Assembly: GCF_000225505.1 (NCBI RefSeq)
Contig: NZ_BACI01000089.1
Coordinates: 1-49,022, forward strand
DNA length: 49,022 bases
Direction: 5' to 3'
From: Gordonia alkanivorans NBRC 16433
GTDB lineage: Bacteria; Actinomycetota; Actinomycetes; Mycobacteriales; Mycobacteriaceae
Below, in pieces: positions 21,401 through 29,640 of this stretch (position 1 is the first letter of the stretch; every line of letters begins with the position of its first letter). The notes below the pieces were generated by a model. The model ran no database searches. It was not told the DNA's origin and was given only the letters and a program-made list of their open reading frames with translations. A program made the position numbers and the translations under genes.

Positions 21401-22768
21401 GCCGTCGTGCGGGTGGCTCAGAGACTCGCAGAGGCAGGACACCCGGAGATCGGACCGAACGACGTGTTGACCGCGCCCGATCTCGCGTCCCTCGGCGAAT
21501 TGATGACGGCGGCGACGACACCGGTGCGCGATGAATCGGCGGGCGACGCGACCGCCGAGCGTTCTCTGACGCCCGCCGAGCTGACCGTGGTGCGCGAGCC
21601 GGGTCACCCGTTCGCGCAACTGATCTGCGTCGCCTGGGTCCCAGCGTCATGGGCGCGGCCGGGCACACAGGAGACAACGGCGCTCATCGGCGCCCTCCTC
21701 GAACGCCACCCCGCTCTGCGCTCGGTGTATCCCGACACCGCCGCGGGCCCGGTTCGGCGGACGACGGGCCGCGACGTCGTCGACGCGGTCGTGGACCTGG
21801 CCGACGTGGTCGAGGTGCCGGATCGGGAGCGGCTGCGCGCAGAGGCGAAAGAGATGGCGGCCGGCCTCGATGTGCGGGTCGCGCCGCCGATCGCGGTGCG
21901 TCTTCTCGTCGGTTCGGACGGCGACGTCATGGCCGCGGTCGCGGTGATGCATCACATAGCGGTGGACGGGCGCTCGCTCGGGGTGCTCGCCCGCGACGCC
22001 GAGACACTGATGACGGGCGGGGCTCTGGCGCCGGAGAGTGCGTCGTTCGCGCTGGAGACCACGACGCCGCCGGGCGCCGACGAGGACGACCTCGAGCTGC
22101 ACAATTTCTGGAAGGAATTGCTGGTGCAGCAGAGCGATTCGGTCTTCGAGTGGAACGGGGTCGACCCGGCGTCGCGGAGGAACGATGTCGCGGTCCGACG
22201 GCGTGTGTTGATAGACGCCGACACCTATGCCCGTTTCCGGAGCCGGGCGGCGGCCGAACACCTGACGCCGTTCGAAGCCTTCGGCGAGGTGGTGGCCACG
22301 GCATTGGCGAACATCACCGGTCAACTCCGAGTCCTGGCCGCGACAACGGTGTCGAAACGGCCCGCGGGTGCGGAGGACGTGGTGGGCAATCATGTGCTCG
22401 CGGTCATCACCCCGCTGTCGGCCGGTGATGACCGCGACGCCGCGGTCACGTTGCGACGCACCTGCATTCGAGCCGCGACGGCACCCATGGAGGACGTCCT
22501 GGATCTCGCCGGCCGAACCGTCGACGCCGACAATCTGTTTCCCGTACCCGTCCTGCTCGGCTGGACGCCGGTGATCTCGCCCCCGTCGGCAGGGGGAACC
22601 CTCTACGCGTTGCCGCCGCGTCGTACCCGGTGGCTGCTGCAGGTGGAGGGATGCCCGACGTCGGCCGGTGAACTCGAGATCGGTGTCACCGGCGCGGCTC
22701 AGGCGCTGGGGGCCGAACGGGCCGAGCGGGTGCTGGCGGAGGTCAGTGAGTGCCTACGTCGATGGTGA
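18479..22768 (+). CDS. Non-ribosomal peptide synthetase, C-A-T-C
   Basis: A 1429-residue megasynthase. Domain order: condensation about 1-430 (IRVHHVLTDGAG, intact HHxxxDG near 140); adenylation about 440-930 with A3 ILFTSGSTGRPKG near 588, A5 NAYGPTET near 722, A7/A8 TGDIATW to GRRDGQVKLRGLRIELGE and A10 ATGKLS near 917; thiolation 935-1010 with the phosphopantetheine serine near 972 in EQGGDSLAVV; terminal condensation about 1010-1429 with AVMHHIAVDGRS near 1158. There is no thioesterase, reductase or epimerase domain. By eye the specificity pocket reads roughly D-T-V-M-I-G-A-C-S, which I cannot match to a known substrate. No MbtH, PPTase or export genes lie nearby. The terminal C domain may release the product by condensing it with a free nucleophile or a carrier-bound partner. 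Confidence 0.93.
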   Translation: MTATRRALWMSQVLQPDVSHVIAFGLTLRGPLDVPRLVETTRAVLEHVGWDDVHIPAGFSPAEPTTPDGGVAEPLRRANSSLESMVSVDLSRSADPEAESESRAQQFIDDADGADLTMPLFRSELHRLAEDRHRWVIRVHHVLTDGAGVLRVMGHVADVYGGSASAADLPVSDPVQLAADEDRYAVSRRRESDAQHWKSVLAGHEPSLLSAVPARMTSEITRVTRRLTSPRSARSEELIAALAGLCARLLDTPDVGLALPVAARTSAVRRIAVQPLSNVVPLALGGIGDLTAAESVEAVSSAVIDVLRHQLYSREDMLRDSPRSAAVGVVVNLLPSFSPPVVDGLHWSLEVMRTGPVGDVAVTMHPADQLGHRAVTWEAPAVSFDAAALDTLAARYDNFLTALVREIDDEAPIPDDAVFLEGEWDRFRRRNGPPAPPFSPTAALFADYCAADPSAPALVDGDIEWSRSELAERVGRGARRLAAAGVRAGDPVVVAVERSAASVVAFWSVLLAGGAWVPLGDPTAPEARTQTLLARSGARVGVCDPGVVVDGGVRWVDLTEEGDTATTSVDTREWRPPGLDRGPDDTAYILFTSGSTGRPKGVVMPHRGIPALVAEIRESYALTSRSRVLHVSSPTFDTGFVEMLSAVATGATLIVAPASTRGGDPLAELIRRAGVTHIIMTPSVLDTLPVDLADGLTQVIVGGEALPPRLVDSWSGRVPMRNAYGPTETRCSINISRPLSPDGEITVGPPMVGVTESVLDRRGRPQPPGALGTLYCAGTQLADGYLDDPEQTAEAFVECTISDDTVMYRTGDIATWTDAGDLRILGRRDGQVKLRGLRIELGEIDAALMRCAGVRRCATTFRDLPAGIPGIVSFVVPDDTSRPPGSRALRRELARMLPSYMVPTMVVVLDEMPRAATGKLSIAALRDIPLPVNAPSREAAGPHEALLVKVVGEVLGIESVDPMMGFVEQGGDSLAVVRVAQRLAEAGHPEIGPNDVLTAPDLASLGELMTAATTPVRDESAGDATAERSLTPAELTVVREPGHPFAQLICVAWVPASWARPGTQETTALIGALLERHPALRSVYPDTAAGPVRRTTGRDVVDAVVDLADVVEVPDRERLRAEAKEMAAGLDVRVAPPIAVRLLVGSDGDVMAAVAVMHHIAVDGRSLGVLARDAETLMTGGALAPESASFALETTTPPGADEDDLELHNFWKELLVQQSDSVFEWNGVDPASRRNDVAVRRRVLIDADTYARFRSRAAAEHLTPFEAFGEVVATALANITGQLRVLAATTVSKRPAGAEDVVGNHVLAVITPLSAGDDRDAAVTLRRTCIRAATAPMEDVLDLAGRTVDADNLFPVPVLLGWTPVISPPSAGGTLYALPPRRTRWLLQVEGCPTSAGELEIGVTGAAQALGAERAERVLAEVSECLRRW

Positions 22769-22769
22769 G

Positions 22770-24197
22770 ATGAGTGCGACCGTGCCACAGCATGACCTGT
22801 TCGGGCTCAGATGGCGCAGTGTTCGACTGCGGCTGACGGTTGTCGGGGTGGCGACCCTCTTCGTGGCCTTGGCGGTCGCCGGCGGTCTGGTGTTGATCGT
22901 CGTCTACCGATCGCTGACGGACGCCGCCGATGAAGCGACGTCGACGCGGAGCCAGGAGATCGTCGATGCCCTCGCGCGGGGCGGTATCGGAGCGGTGCCA
23001 CCGACGGAGCTGGAGCCGACCGACTCGATCGGCGTGGTGCAGGTCCTCGCCCGGGACGGGACCGTCCTCGCGGCCAGTCATGAACGGCAGCGGGTACGTC
23101 CGCTGGTGACCCCGGTCGACGCAGGAGTGCGGCGGACCGTGAACGACGCGACATTTCCGGGCGACGGCACCGAGTTCCGCGCCGTCGTCCGGGGTGTGAC
23201 GACGCCGGACGGGACGGTGCTGAACGTCGTGGTCGGCGCCGGCGAAGGACACCTCCACGCGACGGTGTGGACGGTCTTCGGGGTGTTGTGCGTGGTGTTT
23301 CCGAGCATTCTCGTCGTGGCGGCCGTGACGACCTACCAGCTCGTCGGTCGCGCGTTGCGGCCGGTCGAGGCGATTCGCGCCGAGGTCGCGGAGATCTCGC
23401 GATCAGGCGTCGCGCGGCGCGTTCCGGTCGCCGACACCGACGACGAGATCGCCACCCTGGCGGTGACGATGAACGAGATGCTGGATGCGCTGGCCTTCGC
23501 TCGCGAACAACAGATCAGATTCGTCGGCGACTCCTCACATGAGCTGCGTAGTCCGCTGGTCACGATTCTGGGGTTGCTCGAACTCGCCGTCCGGACAGGT
23601 GAACCGATCGACTCCGGGACGGTGTCCACTCTTCTCCTGCCCGAGGCACACCGGTTGCGCGACCTCGTCGACGATCTTCTCCTGCTGGCGCGCGCCGACG
23701 AGTACGGACTCCGGCCGTCGCTCGACGAAGTGGATCTCGACGACATCGTCAACGACGAGGTCACCCGTCTCGATCTCACGACCGATCTCGACATCTCGGC
23801 GACCGTGCTGCCGGTCCGGGCGATCGGCGATCGTGATCAGCTCGGTCGCGTCGTACGGAATCTGTGCGACAACGCAGTTCGTCACGCCCGTTCCGCGGTT
23901 GCGGTGACGATGGCCGTCGAGCCGGATCGGGTGACGGTGAGGGTCGCCGATGACGGGCCCGGCATCCCCGCCGACGATCGTGCGCGTGTATTCGGCCGCT
24001 TCGTCCGGCTCGACGATTCACGAGATCGTCGCGGAGGTAGCGGACTCGGGCTCTCGATCGTGGACGAGATCGTTCGTGCGCATCACGGCACCGTCACCGT
24101 CTCCGACACCGACGGCGGGGGTTGCTCCATCGAGGTGTCGCTACCGCTCCGGGCGGATCAGGTCGACGGGTCACCGCCGTTGTCGGCGAGTCGGTAA
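22770..24197 (+). CDS. Sensor histidine kinase
   Basis: A 475-residue membrane kinase. TM1 is about 24-46 (VVGVATLFVALAVAGGLVLI), an extracytoplasmic sensor spans 47-170, TM2 is about 172-192 (VFGVLCVVFPSILVVAAVTT), then HAMP (about 195-245), a HisKA box with His257 in DSSHELRSPLV, and the ATPase domain with N box RNLCDNAVRHA, G1 VADDGPGIP and G2 GGSGLGLSIV. ATG 22770 is separated from the NRPS stop by one base, so it is very probably co-translated with the NRPS. Its 3' end overlaps by 40 bp the convergent response-regulator gene, its likely partner. Signal unknown. Confidence 0.92.
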   Translation: MSATVPQHDLFGLRWRSVRLRLTVVGVATLFVALAVAGGLVLIVVYRSLTDAADEATSTRSQEIVDALARGGIGAVPPTELEPTDSIGVVQVLARDGTVLAASHERQRVRPLVTPVDAGVRRTVNDATFPGDGTEFRAVVRGVTTPDGTVLNVVVGAGEGHLHATVWTVFGVLCVVFPSILVVAAVTTYQLVGRALRPVEAIRAEVAEISRSGVARRVPVADTDDEIATLAVTMNEMLDALAFAREQQIRFVGDSSHELRSPLVTILGLLELAVRTGEPIDSGTVSTLLLPEAHRLRDLVDDLLLLARADEYGLRPSLDEVDLDDIVNDEVTRLDLTTDLDISATVLPVRAIGDRDQLGRVVRNLCDNAVRHARSAVAVTMAVEPDRVTVRVADDGPGIPADDRARVFGRFVRLDDSRDRRGGSGLGLSIVDEIVRAHHGTVTVSDTDGGGCSIEVSLPLRADQVDGSPPLSASR

Positions 24198-24847
24198 CCG
24201 GCGCCGCGTACCGTTTCGATGGAGCGGCAGCCGAAGGGCGTGTCGATGTGCCGTCGGAGATAGCCCACGTACACCTCCACGATGTTGTCGTCGCCGCGGT
24301 AGTGCTCGTCCCACACGGACTGCAGGATGTCGTCCTTGCTGACCACGTCGCCCTTGTGCCGCATCAGGTATTCGAGGACCGCGAACTCGCGGGCGGTCAC
24401 GCGAATCGGTGTCTCCCCGCGTCGGACCTCCCGTCTCGCCGGGTCGAGGGAGAGCGAGCCGGCCTGCAGGACGGTGGGTCGTTCCGGGGCGCCGCGTCGT
24501 GCGAGCGCACGCAGTCGCGCGGACAGGACGACGAAGGAGAACGGTTTGACCATGTAGTCATCGGCGCCGAGGTCGAAGGCGTCGGCCTCGTCGTACTCGC
24601 CGTCCTTGGCGGTCAGCATGAGAACCGGCGTCCACACGCTGCGGTGCCGTAGCTCTCGGACGAGTTCGTAGCCGTTGCGCCCCGGCATCATGATGTCGCT
24701 GACGATGACGTCGTAGGTTCGGGCACAGGCGGATTCGACACCCTCCACTCCGTCGGCGGCCGTGTCGACGGCCCAGCCTTCGGCTTGCAGGGTCCGACGC
24801 AGGGTCTCGGCCGCCCGCGGATCGTCCTCGACGACCAGTACGCGCAT
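24158..24847 (-). CDS. OmpR-family response regulator
   Basis: A 229-residue two-domain regulator. The receiver (1-120) has the acidic pair Glu8-Asp9-Asp9/10 region VVEDDP, phospho-acceptor Asp51 in VSDIMMPG, Thr79 in MLTAKDG and Lys101 in YMVKPF. The winged-helix DNA-binding domain (about 130-225) shows RVTAREFAVLEYLMRHKGDV, VEVYVGYLRRHID and the final ETVRGAGYRL. ATG 24847 starts the receiver exactly. It is opposite in strand to the histidine kinase and overlaps its end, an unusual layout for a pair; it is probably transcribed with the DUF2231 and metallo-hydrolase genes upstream. Confidence 0.92.
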   Translation of the reverse strand: MRVLVVEDDPRAAETLRRTLQAEGWAVDTAADGVEGVESACARTYDVIVSDIMMPGRNGYELVRELRHRSVWTPVLMLTAKDGEYDEADAFDLGADDYMVKPFSFVVLSARLRALARRGAPERPTVLQAGSLSLDPARREVRRGETPIRVTAREFAVLEYLMRHKGDVVSKDDILQSVWDEHYRGDDNIVEVYVGYLRRHIDTPFGCRSIETVRGAGYRLADNGGDPST

Positions 24848-24905
24848 GTGTTCCAGTATCTGCCCGGAGTCGGCGGGGTCGAGGAGATTCACACGTTCGT
24901 GCGTG

Positions 24906-25385
24906 TCAGGACCAGACCGACCTGGCACCGGATTCCCCGGTTCGGAACACGATGTACAGCGAACCGAGCGCCACCACGACCAGTGCGACCCCGAGAGCAA
25001 CTGCCACTGCCCGCTGCGAGAGCTTGGACGACGCCGGGATTCTCGCGTGAACGGCGGTTGTCACCCGCTCGTTGTGCAGCGCCCACCAGACGACGGCGAG
25101 CGCGAACAGCGGCCCCACCCAATAGATCACCTGCTCGCCGAATCCGGCATGGCGTTCGATTGCCGCGCTGGGGCCGACCTGCTCCTCCAGTGATTCCCCG
25201 GCACTGGTGGTGAGCGGAAGGGCGATCAGCGCGACGAGAGCCACCAGGGGAGTGAGGATCCCCAGGCGGGCGCGAGCGGCGGGCCAGCACACCGCGGCGA
25301 TCGCCATGAGCGCGCTGAGCGGCACCAGCACGACGACGATGTGTACGAGCAGGGGGTGGAGAGGCAATCCGTTGATGGTGTTCAC
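24906..25385 (-). CDS. DUF2231 membrane protein
   Basis: A 159-residue integral membrane protein beginning VNTINGLPLHPLLVHIVVVL, the characteristic start of DUF2231 with its two histidines (LPLHPLLVH). Four helices follow: 13-35, about 45-62 (LGILTPLVALVALIALPLTT), 89-105 (WVGPLFALAVVWWAL) and 126-150 (AVAVALGVALVVVALGSLYI). The histidine pairs suggest heme or metal binding as proposed for some family members, but this is not established. GTG 25385 is chosen because the domain starts there. It lies 58 bp upstream of the response regulator and 52 bp after the metallo-hydrolase, likely one operon. Confidence 0.8.
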   Translation of the reverse strand: MNTINGLPLHPLLVHIVVVLVPLSALMAIAAVCWPAARARLGILTPLVALVALIALPLTTSAGESLEEQVGPSAAIERHAGFGEQVIYWVGPLFALAVVWWALHNERVTTAVHARIPASSKLSQRAVAVALGVALVVVALGSLYIVFRTGESGARSVWS

Positions 25386-25437
25386 GCAGTGACGGTAGGC
25401 CCGCGATGTTGAAGGGCAGCTGAATCTGTCGGGCAGG

Positions 25438-26334
25438 TCACCTCCGGTGGAATGACCCGTCGTCGCTGCGCGCGACCTGTCCGTGCCGGATGAGGCGCTC
25501 GAGATGGAGCCCGGCCGTACGGCGCTCGACCGCGTTGACGAACGGCATCTGCACATGCGGCCGGTACACGAGACGGTACTCGACGATCTCGTCGAGTGGC
25601 CGGGGCCGGTCGAGGAACGCCAGCAGGCGTTCCTCACGGCGGTGGATGACGCCCTCGTACGCAGTCAGGCGTTCCCGGAAGTCCTTGGCGCCCTCCACGA
25701 CTCCCTTCTGATGGAAGGTTCCGTACCAGCGGGCGTCGACCTCGCGGACGCGCGCGAGGGAGGCCAGGTAGTCGTCGACGCTGCTGCCGACGTCGCCGTA
25801 CATGGGTCCGAAGGACGTGAGGTCGATGTCGGCGATGTAGAAGAAGCCCGTCGGTTCCACGAGTACACCGCAGTGTCCGCGCGTGTGGCCGGGCAGGTGG
25901 ACGACCGTCGCGGTGAGGTCGCCGAGGTCGAAGACATGACCGTCGCCTACACCCTCTGCCTCCGGGAAGCCGGGCGGGAGCGCGAAGGTGTCCCCGATCT
26001 GGGCGTCGACCGCGGCGCGTTCGTCCGGCGTGAGTCCGTAGCCGTCGAGGAGGACCTGAAGTGAGCGGACTCCGCCGACCTCGTCGTGGTGCGCGTACTT
26101 GGCGGTGTCGAAGTGGCGCAGTCCGGCGATGTGGTCCTCATGGGCGTGGCTGATCATGACCGCATCCGCGCCGACGGGGTCGTGATCGACGTCGAGGGAG
26201 GGATCGAGGACCAGCGTCGCCTCGCTGCCGTGCACGACGACGGTGGTGCCGCGAGGGAACGCTCCGCCGCCGGCCGGCGCCAGCACCGTGACTTCGTCGA
26301 AGCGGGTTTCGGTGAAGCTCGGCGCAGTGGTCAC
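25438..26334 (-). CDS. Metallo-beta-lactamase-fold hydrolase
   Basis: A 298-residue MBL-fold protein, probably a di-zinc hydrolase. The zinc motif HAHEDH is at 63-68, the second-site histidine is His150 in HLPGHTRGHCG, and the bridging aspartate is Asp169 in YIADIDLTS. The C-terminal 90 residues are helical (KDFRERLTAYEGVIHRREER then DEIVEYRLVYRP and RTAGLHLERLIRHGQV), a winged-helix-like tail seen in LACTB2/hydroxyacylglutathione-hydrolase-like proteins. GTG 26334 starts the protein; the ribosome site is weak. Probably the first gene of the operon with DUF2231 and the response regulator. Substrate unknown. Confidence 0.85.
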   Translation of the reverse strand: MTTAPSFTETRFDEVTVLAPAGGGAFPRGTTVVVHGSEATLVLDPSLDVDHDPVGADAVMISHAHEDHIAGLRHFDTAKYAHHDEVGGVRSLQVLLDGYGLTPDERAAVDAQIGDTFALPPGFPEAEGVGDGHVFDLGDLTATVVHLPGHTRGHCGVLVEPTGFFYIADIDLTSFGPMYGDVGSSVDDYLASLARVREVDARWYGTFHQKGVVEGAKDFRERLTAYEGVIHRREERLLAFLDRPRPLDEIVEYRLVYRPHVQMPFVNAVERRTAGLHLERLIRHGQVARSDDGSFHRR

Positions 26335-26426
26335 CTCGTCTGCCTACCCGCGCGCCGAGCGAACTGTCAACGGTGGTCGCCGCCCGGGCCCTGGCGAATC
26401 GACACGAGCCGGAGGACCATCGGTCC

Positions 26427-27200
26427 ATGGCCACGTCACTGGATGAAGTCACGAAGTCTCAGGTGGATCTGCTGCGGTGGACGGACATGCGCCGTCGGGT
26501 CCGAGCATTCGTCGACGGCCAGGCGGTCGTCGATTCCGCCGCCCCGATCCAGGTGTGGGAGCCACACCGGGTGGTCGGGTGCTACGCGGTACCGTCCGCC
26601 GACATCGAGGGCCTGCTCGAACACCACCGACCGACGATGCCGCCCGCCGAGCACCCGCCGATCCTGACCCCGGCGCATCCGTTCGCGCTGCACACCGCGT
26701 CGGGCGCGACGTACGACATCGTTGCCGACGGGCGGATGCTCGCCGGGGCCGCCTTCCGGCTCGACGACCCCGATCTCGCCGACTATGTGCTACTTGACTG
26801 GGACGCGTTCGACGAATGGCGTGAGGAGGAACAGACCGTCATGGGGCACGCCCATGACCCGTACCAACGGATCGATTGCCTGCCCACCAGCAGACGCGTC
26901 GTCGTACGGATCGGGGACACGGTACTGGCCGAGAGCCGGAATCCCACGCTGCTGCTGGAGACGCACCTGCCGCCGCGGCATTACATCCCGCGGCAGGATG
27001 TCCGGATGGACGTTCTCCAGCGCTCCGACACCGTCACCGTGTGCGCCTACAAAGGTCAGGCGACGTACTGGTCGGCACTCGTCGGCGACGAGATCGTCCC
27101 CGACATCGCGTGGACCTACACCGATCCGCTGCACGACGCCGAGCCCGTGCGGGACCTCATCTGCTTCTACGACGAGCGGGTCGACCTGGAGATCCGCTGA
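26427..27200 (+). CDS. DUF427 (tandem) protein
   Basis: A 257-residue protein with two related beta-barrel DUF427 halves. The first half (about 20-130) has RRVRAFVDGQAVVDS and VWEPHRVVGCYAVP; the second (about 145-250) shows RRVVVRIGDTVLAESRNPTL, ETHLPPRHYIPRQDV and CAYKGQATYWSA, the conserved DUF427 core. ATG 26427 has GGAGG 11 bases upstream. The family's role is undefined. It diverges from the metallo-hydrolase; its stop codon abuts the stop of the next, convergent gene with no base between. Confidence 0.85.
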   Translation: MATSLDEVTKSQVDLLRWTDMRRRVRAFVDGQAVVDSAAPIQVWEPHRVVGCYAVPSADIEGLLEHHRPTMPPAEHPPILTPAHPFALHTASGATYDIVADGRMLAGAAFRLDDPDLADYVLLDWDAFDEWREEEQTVMGHAHDPYQRIDCLPTSRRVVVRIGDTVLAESRNPTLLLETHLPPRHYIPRQDVRMDVLQRSDTVTVCAYKGQATYWSALVGDEIVPDIAWTYTDPLHDAEPVRDLICFYDERVDLEIR

Positions 27201-27800
27201 TCACGAGAACGTCGGCGGACCGGCCGGTCGCTTCAACTGGGCGAAGGTCGGGGTCCCCGCGAGGGTGACGAGCGAGGAGTAGAGCGCCTCGGCCTCGTCG
27301 CCGGTCGGGAGGTCGGCGAGCACGGGACCGAAGAAGAAGGTGCCGTCGATGCCGAGGATCGGGCTGCCGCCGTCCTCACCGAGAGCATCCTGACCGCGCT
27401 GGTGGGATTCACGCACCGCGGTGTCGAACGACTCGTCGTCCATGGCGTCGGCCAGTTCGGCGGGGAGTCCTGCCGCGGTCAGCACCTCGGCGACGACACC
27501 GGGTGTCATCTCGTCGCCGGCGTGGTGGATTCGCTTGCCGAGCGCTGTGTAGAGCGGGTCGATCGCGTCTGCGCCGGCTTTCGCGGTCGCAGCTGCGATA
27601 ACGCGACCCAGACGGCGAGCCGTCTCGAGTCGGCGGTGCTGTTCGTCGGAGTCGGGTTCCTCGTTCTCGTTGAGGATCGCGAGGCTCATGAGATGCCAGT
27701 CGACGTCGGCACCGTGGGCGGCCGCGCGGTCACGGAGCCATCGTGACGCCGCCCAGGCGAACGGACACACCGGATCGAAGTAGAAGTCGAAGTGGGTCAT
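27201..27800 (-). CDS. DsbA-family protein, mycothiol-dependent reductase-like (CPFA variant), second copy
   Basis: A 199-residue thioredoxin-fold protein, paralogue of the one at 4985. It starts MTHFDFYFDPVCPFAWAASR, again with C-P-F-A, so the resolving cysteine of the Rv2466c-type C-P-W-C is missing. MSLAILNENEEP, IDPLYTALGKRIHH, GGSPILGIDGTFFFGPVLAD and a terminal FAQLKRPAG are closer to Rv2466c than the first copy is. ATG 27800 begins the fold. It lies 43 bp after the cytochrome P450 stop on the same strand and is probably co-transcribed with it. Confidence 0.87.
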   Translation of the reverse strand: MTHFDFYFDPVCPFAWAASRWLRDRAAAHGADVDWHLMSLAILNENEEPDSDEQHRRLETARRLGRVIAAATAKAGADAIDPLYTALGKRIHHAGDEMTPGVVAEVLTAAGLPAELADAMDDESFDTAVRESHQRGQDALGEDGGSPILGIDGTFFFGPVLADLPTGDEAEALYSSLVTLAGTPTFAQLKRPAGPPTFS

Positions 27801-27843
27801 GGACGTGCGTGTACCCAGTTCGGCCGGGTTCGATGCGTGCGGC

Positions 27844-29094
27844 TCAGCGCAGCGAGTAGCGGATCGGCAGGTGCTTGAGTCCGCCGACGAACACGGTCGC
27901 GGCCAACTCGGGCTCGCCGGCGAACTCGATCGAGTCCAGACGTGGGATCAGTTCGCTGAACAGGCTTCTCATCTCCATCCGGGCCAGCGCTGCGCCGAGA
28001 CAGAAATGCACGCCGTAACCGAAGGCCAGGTGTCTGTTCGGGAAGCGCCCGACGTCGAAGGTGAACGGGTCGTCGAAGATCTCTTCGTCCCGGTTTGCCG
28101 AAGTGTAAGCGAGATAGACGGATTCGCCCTTGCTGATGGGTACGCCACGCACCGTGGTGTCCGCGGCGGCGGTGCGCATGAACTCCTTGACCGGAGTGGT
28201 CCAACGGATCATCTCCTCGACCGCGGTTCCGATGAGGTCGGGCTCGCGGCGGAGACGGTCGAGTTCGCCGGGGTTCTCGATGAGTGCGCGCAGACCTCCG
28301 GAGATCGCGTCCTTGGTGGTGTCGTGGCCGGCGCTGGCGACGATCACGTAATAGGAGGCGGTGTCGACGTCGGAGAGAGGCTCACCGTCGATGCGGCCGT
28401 TGGCGATTGCCGACGCCAGGTCGCCGGTGGGATTCGCGCGTCGGGAGGCGGTCAGCGTGCTGAAGTAGTTGAAGAAGTCGAGCAGGGTGGCCATCCGCTC
28501 CTCGAGCGTGGCGCCGCGCTGGTACTCCTTGTCGTCGGCGCCGAACATCTCCTGGGTGAGCTGGTGCATTCGAGGGAAGTCCTCTTCGGGCAGTCCCAGC
28601 AACGACAGGATCACGTACAGCGGGAAGTGGATGGCGATGTCCTCGACGAAGTCACACTCCGGACCGATCTCAACCATCTTGTCGACGTAACGCTTCGCCA
28701 GTGCGTCCACCTGTACTTGCAACTCGCGCAACGCGTTCGGCCGGAACCAATCCTGACCGATCGCGCGCACCTTCTTGTGGTGTGGGTCGTCCATGTGGAT
28801 CAGGGTGCGCAACCCGGCGCCGGACTCGAGCTGCGACCTGGCGAAGTCATCGGCCACGGCGGTTACCAGCACCGGGCGCGGTTCGCTTAGCCACAGGTTG
28901 TTGTCGCGCTCGATGTCCATGATGTCGGCGTGCTTGGTGATCGCGTAGAAGGGCCGGTACGGAGCCTTGTCGACGTAGGCGACCGGGTTGTGCGCTCGAA
29001 GGTAGGTCATCGCCGCGTGCAGTCGCGGCTCGTCGGCGTAGGCCGTCGGATCGGCGAATACGTTGGCGGCCTCGTCGGTCATGCTCGCGCTCAC
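27844..29094 (-). CDS. Cytochrome P450
   Basis: A 416-residue soluble P450 monooxygenase. The I-helix oxygen motif ASAGHDTTKDAI, the K-helix EEMIRWTTP (ExxR), and the heme-ligand loop LAFGYGVHFCLGAALARME with Cys365 are all intact. Length and motifs are typical of actinobacterial class I enzymes needing separate ferredoxin and reductase; neither is in the window. GTG 29094 is supported by GGAAGGA 8 bases upstream; ATG 29082 is an alternative. The substrate cannot be read; steroid- or terpenoid-active bacterial families show similar IHMDDPHHKKVRAI text. Likely operon with the DsbA-like gene downstream. Confidence 0.95.
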   Translation of the reverse strand: MSASMTDEAANVFADPTAYADEPRLHAAMTYLRAHNPVAYVDKAPYRPFYAITKHADIMDIERDNNLWLSEPRPVLVTAVADDFARSQLESGAGLRTLIHMDDPHHKKVRAIGQDWFRPNALRELQVQVDALAKRYVDKMVEIGPECDFVEDIAIHFPLYVILSLLGLPEEDFPRMHQLTQEMFGADDKEYQRGATLEERMATLLDFFNYFSTLTASRRANPTGDLASAIANGRIDGEPLSDVDTASYYVIVASAGHDTTKDAISGGLRALIENPGELDRLRREPDLIGTAVEEMIRWTTPVKEFMRTAAADTTVRGVPISKGESVYLAYTSANRDEEIFDDPFTFDVGRFPNRHLAFGYGVHFCLGAALARMEMRSLFSELIPRLDSIEFAGEPELAATVFVGGLKHLPIRYSLR

Positions 29095-29198
29095 CGTTGG
29101 CGTCCTTCCGTCGAACGGGTGCTTCTCGCTTCGAGTGTCCGATATCGGCGGGTTCCAGATCGGCAGATTGGTGAACCCGATCGATTTACGCTGGACAT

Positions 29199-29585
29199 AT
29201 GCCTTATCGGGTCCTGGCCGACGGCATCGCGGTCCTGCATCTGATGTTCCTGCTGTACGTCATGTTCGGCGGGTTCATCGCCTGGCGGTGGCCGCGCACC
29301 ATCGCGCTGCACCTGGTCGCGGTCGGGTGGGGGATGGCGTCGGTGGTCGTCGGTCTGGAGTGCCCGCTCACCGACGCCGAGAACTGGGCGCGGCGTCGGG
29401 CCGGGGAGGCCGGATTGCCGCCGACAGGATTCATCGACAACTACCTGACCGGGGTGATCTACCCGGATTCGGCACTCGGGTTGGTTCGTGGGTTGGTCGC
29501 TGCACTGGTTGTCGTGTCGTGGGTGGGGTTGTGGTGGCGAGTGCGGACCGGCTCGCGCCGTCGCAGAATCTCGACTTCGGGGTAG
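29199..29585 (+). CDS. DUF2784 membrane protein
   Basis: A 128-residue membrane protein of the DUF2784 family: helices at about 6-28 (ADGIAVLHLMFLLYVMFGGF), 32-52 (TIALHLVAVGWGMASVVVGL) and 92-113 (LGLVRGLVAALVVVSWVGLW), with the conserved ECPLTDAENW motif between. The C-terminus is arginine-rich (RTGSRRRRIS), so probably cytoplasmic. ATG 29199 follows TTTACG-type sequence by few bases and there is no obvious Shine-Dalgarno site. It diverges from the P450. No known function. Confidence 0.83.
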   Translation: MPYRVLADGIAVLHLMFLLYVMFGGFIAWRWPRTIALHLVAVGWGMASVVVGLECPLTDAENWARRRAGEAGLPPTGFIDNYLTGVIYPDSALGLVRGLVAALVVVSWVGLWWRVRTGSRRRRISTSG

Positions 29586-29640
29586 GGGCGCCACCTGCAA
29601 CCGGCGCTAGTGGGGCGAGGTCGCGATCGTGCGGGGCGGG

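Noticed and set aside
17110..22768. Esterase plus NRPS as a complete biosynthetic cluster
   Set aside because: The 148-bp gap and lack of tailoring, PPTase, MbtH or transport genes do not support a full cluster; kept only as a speculation under the NRPS finding.
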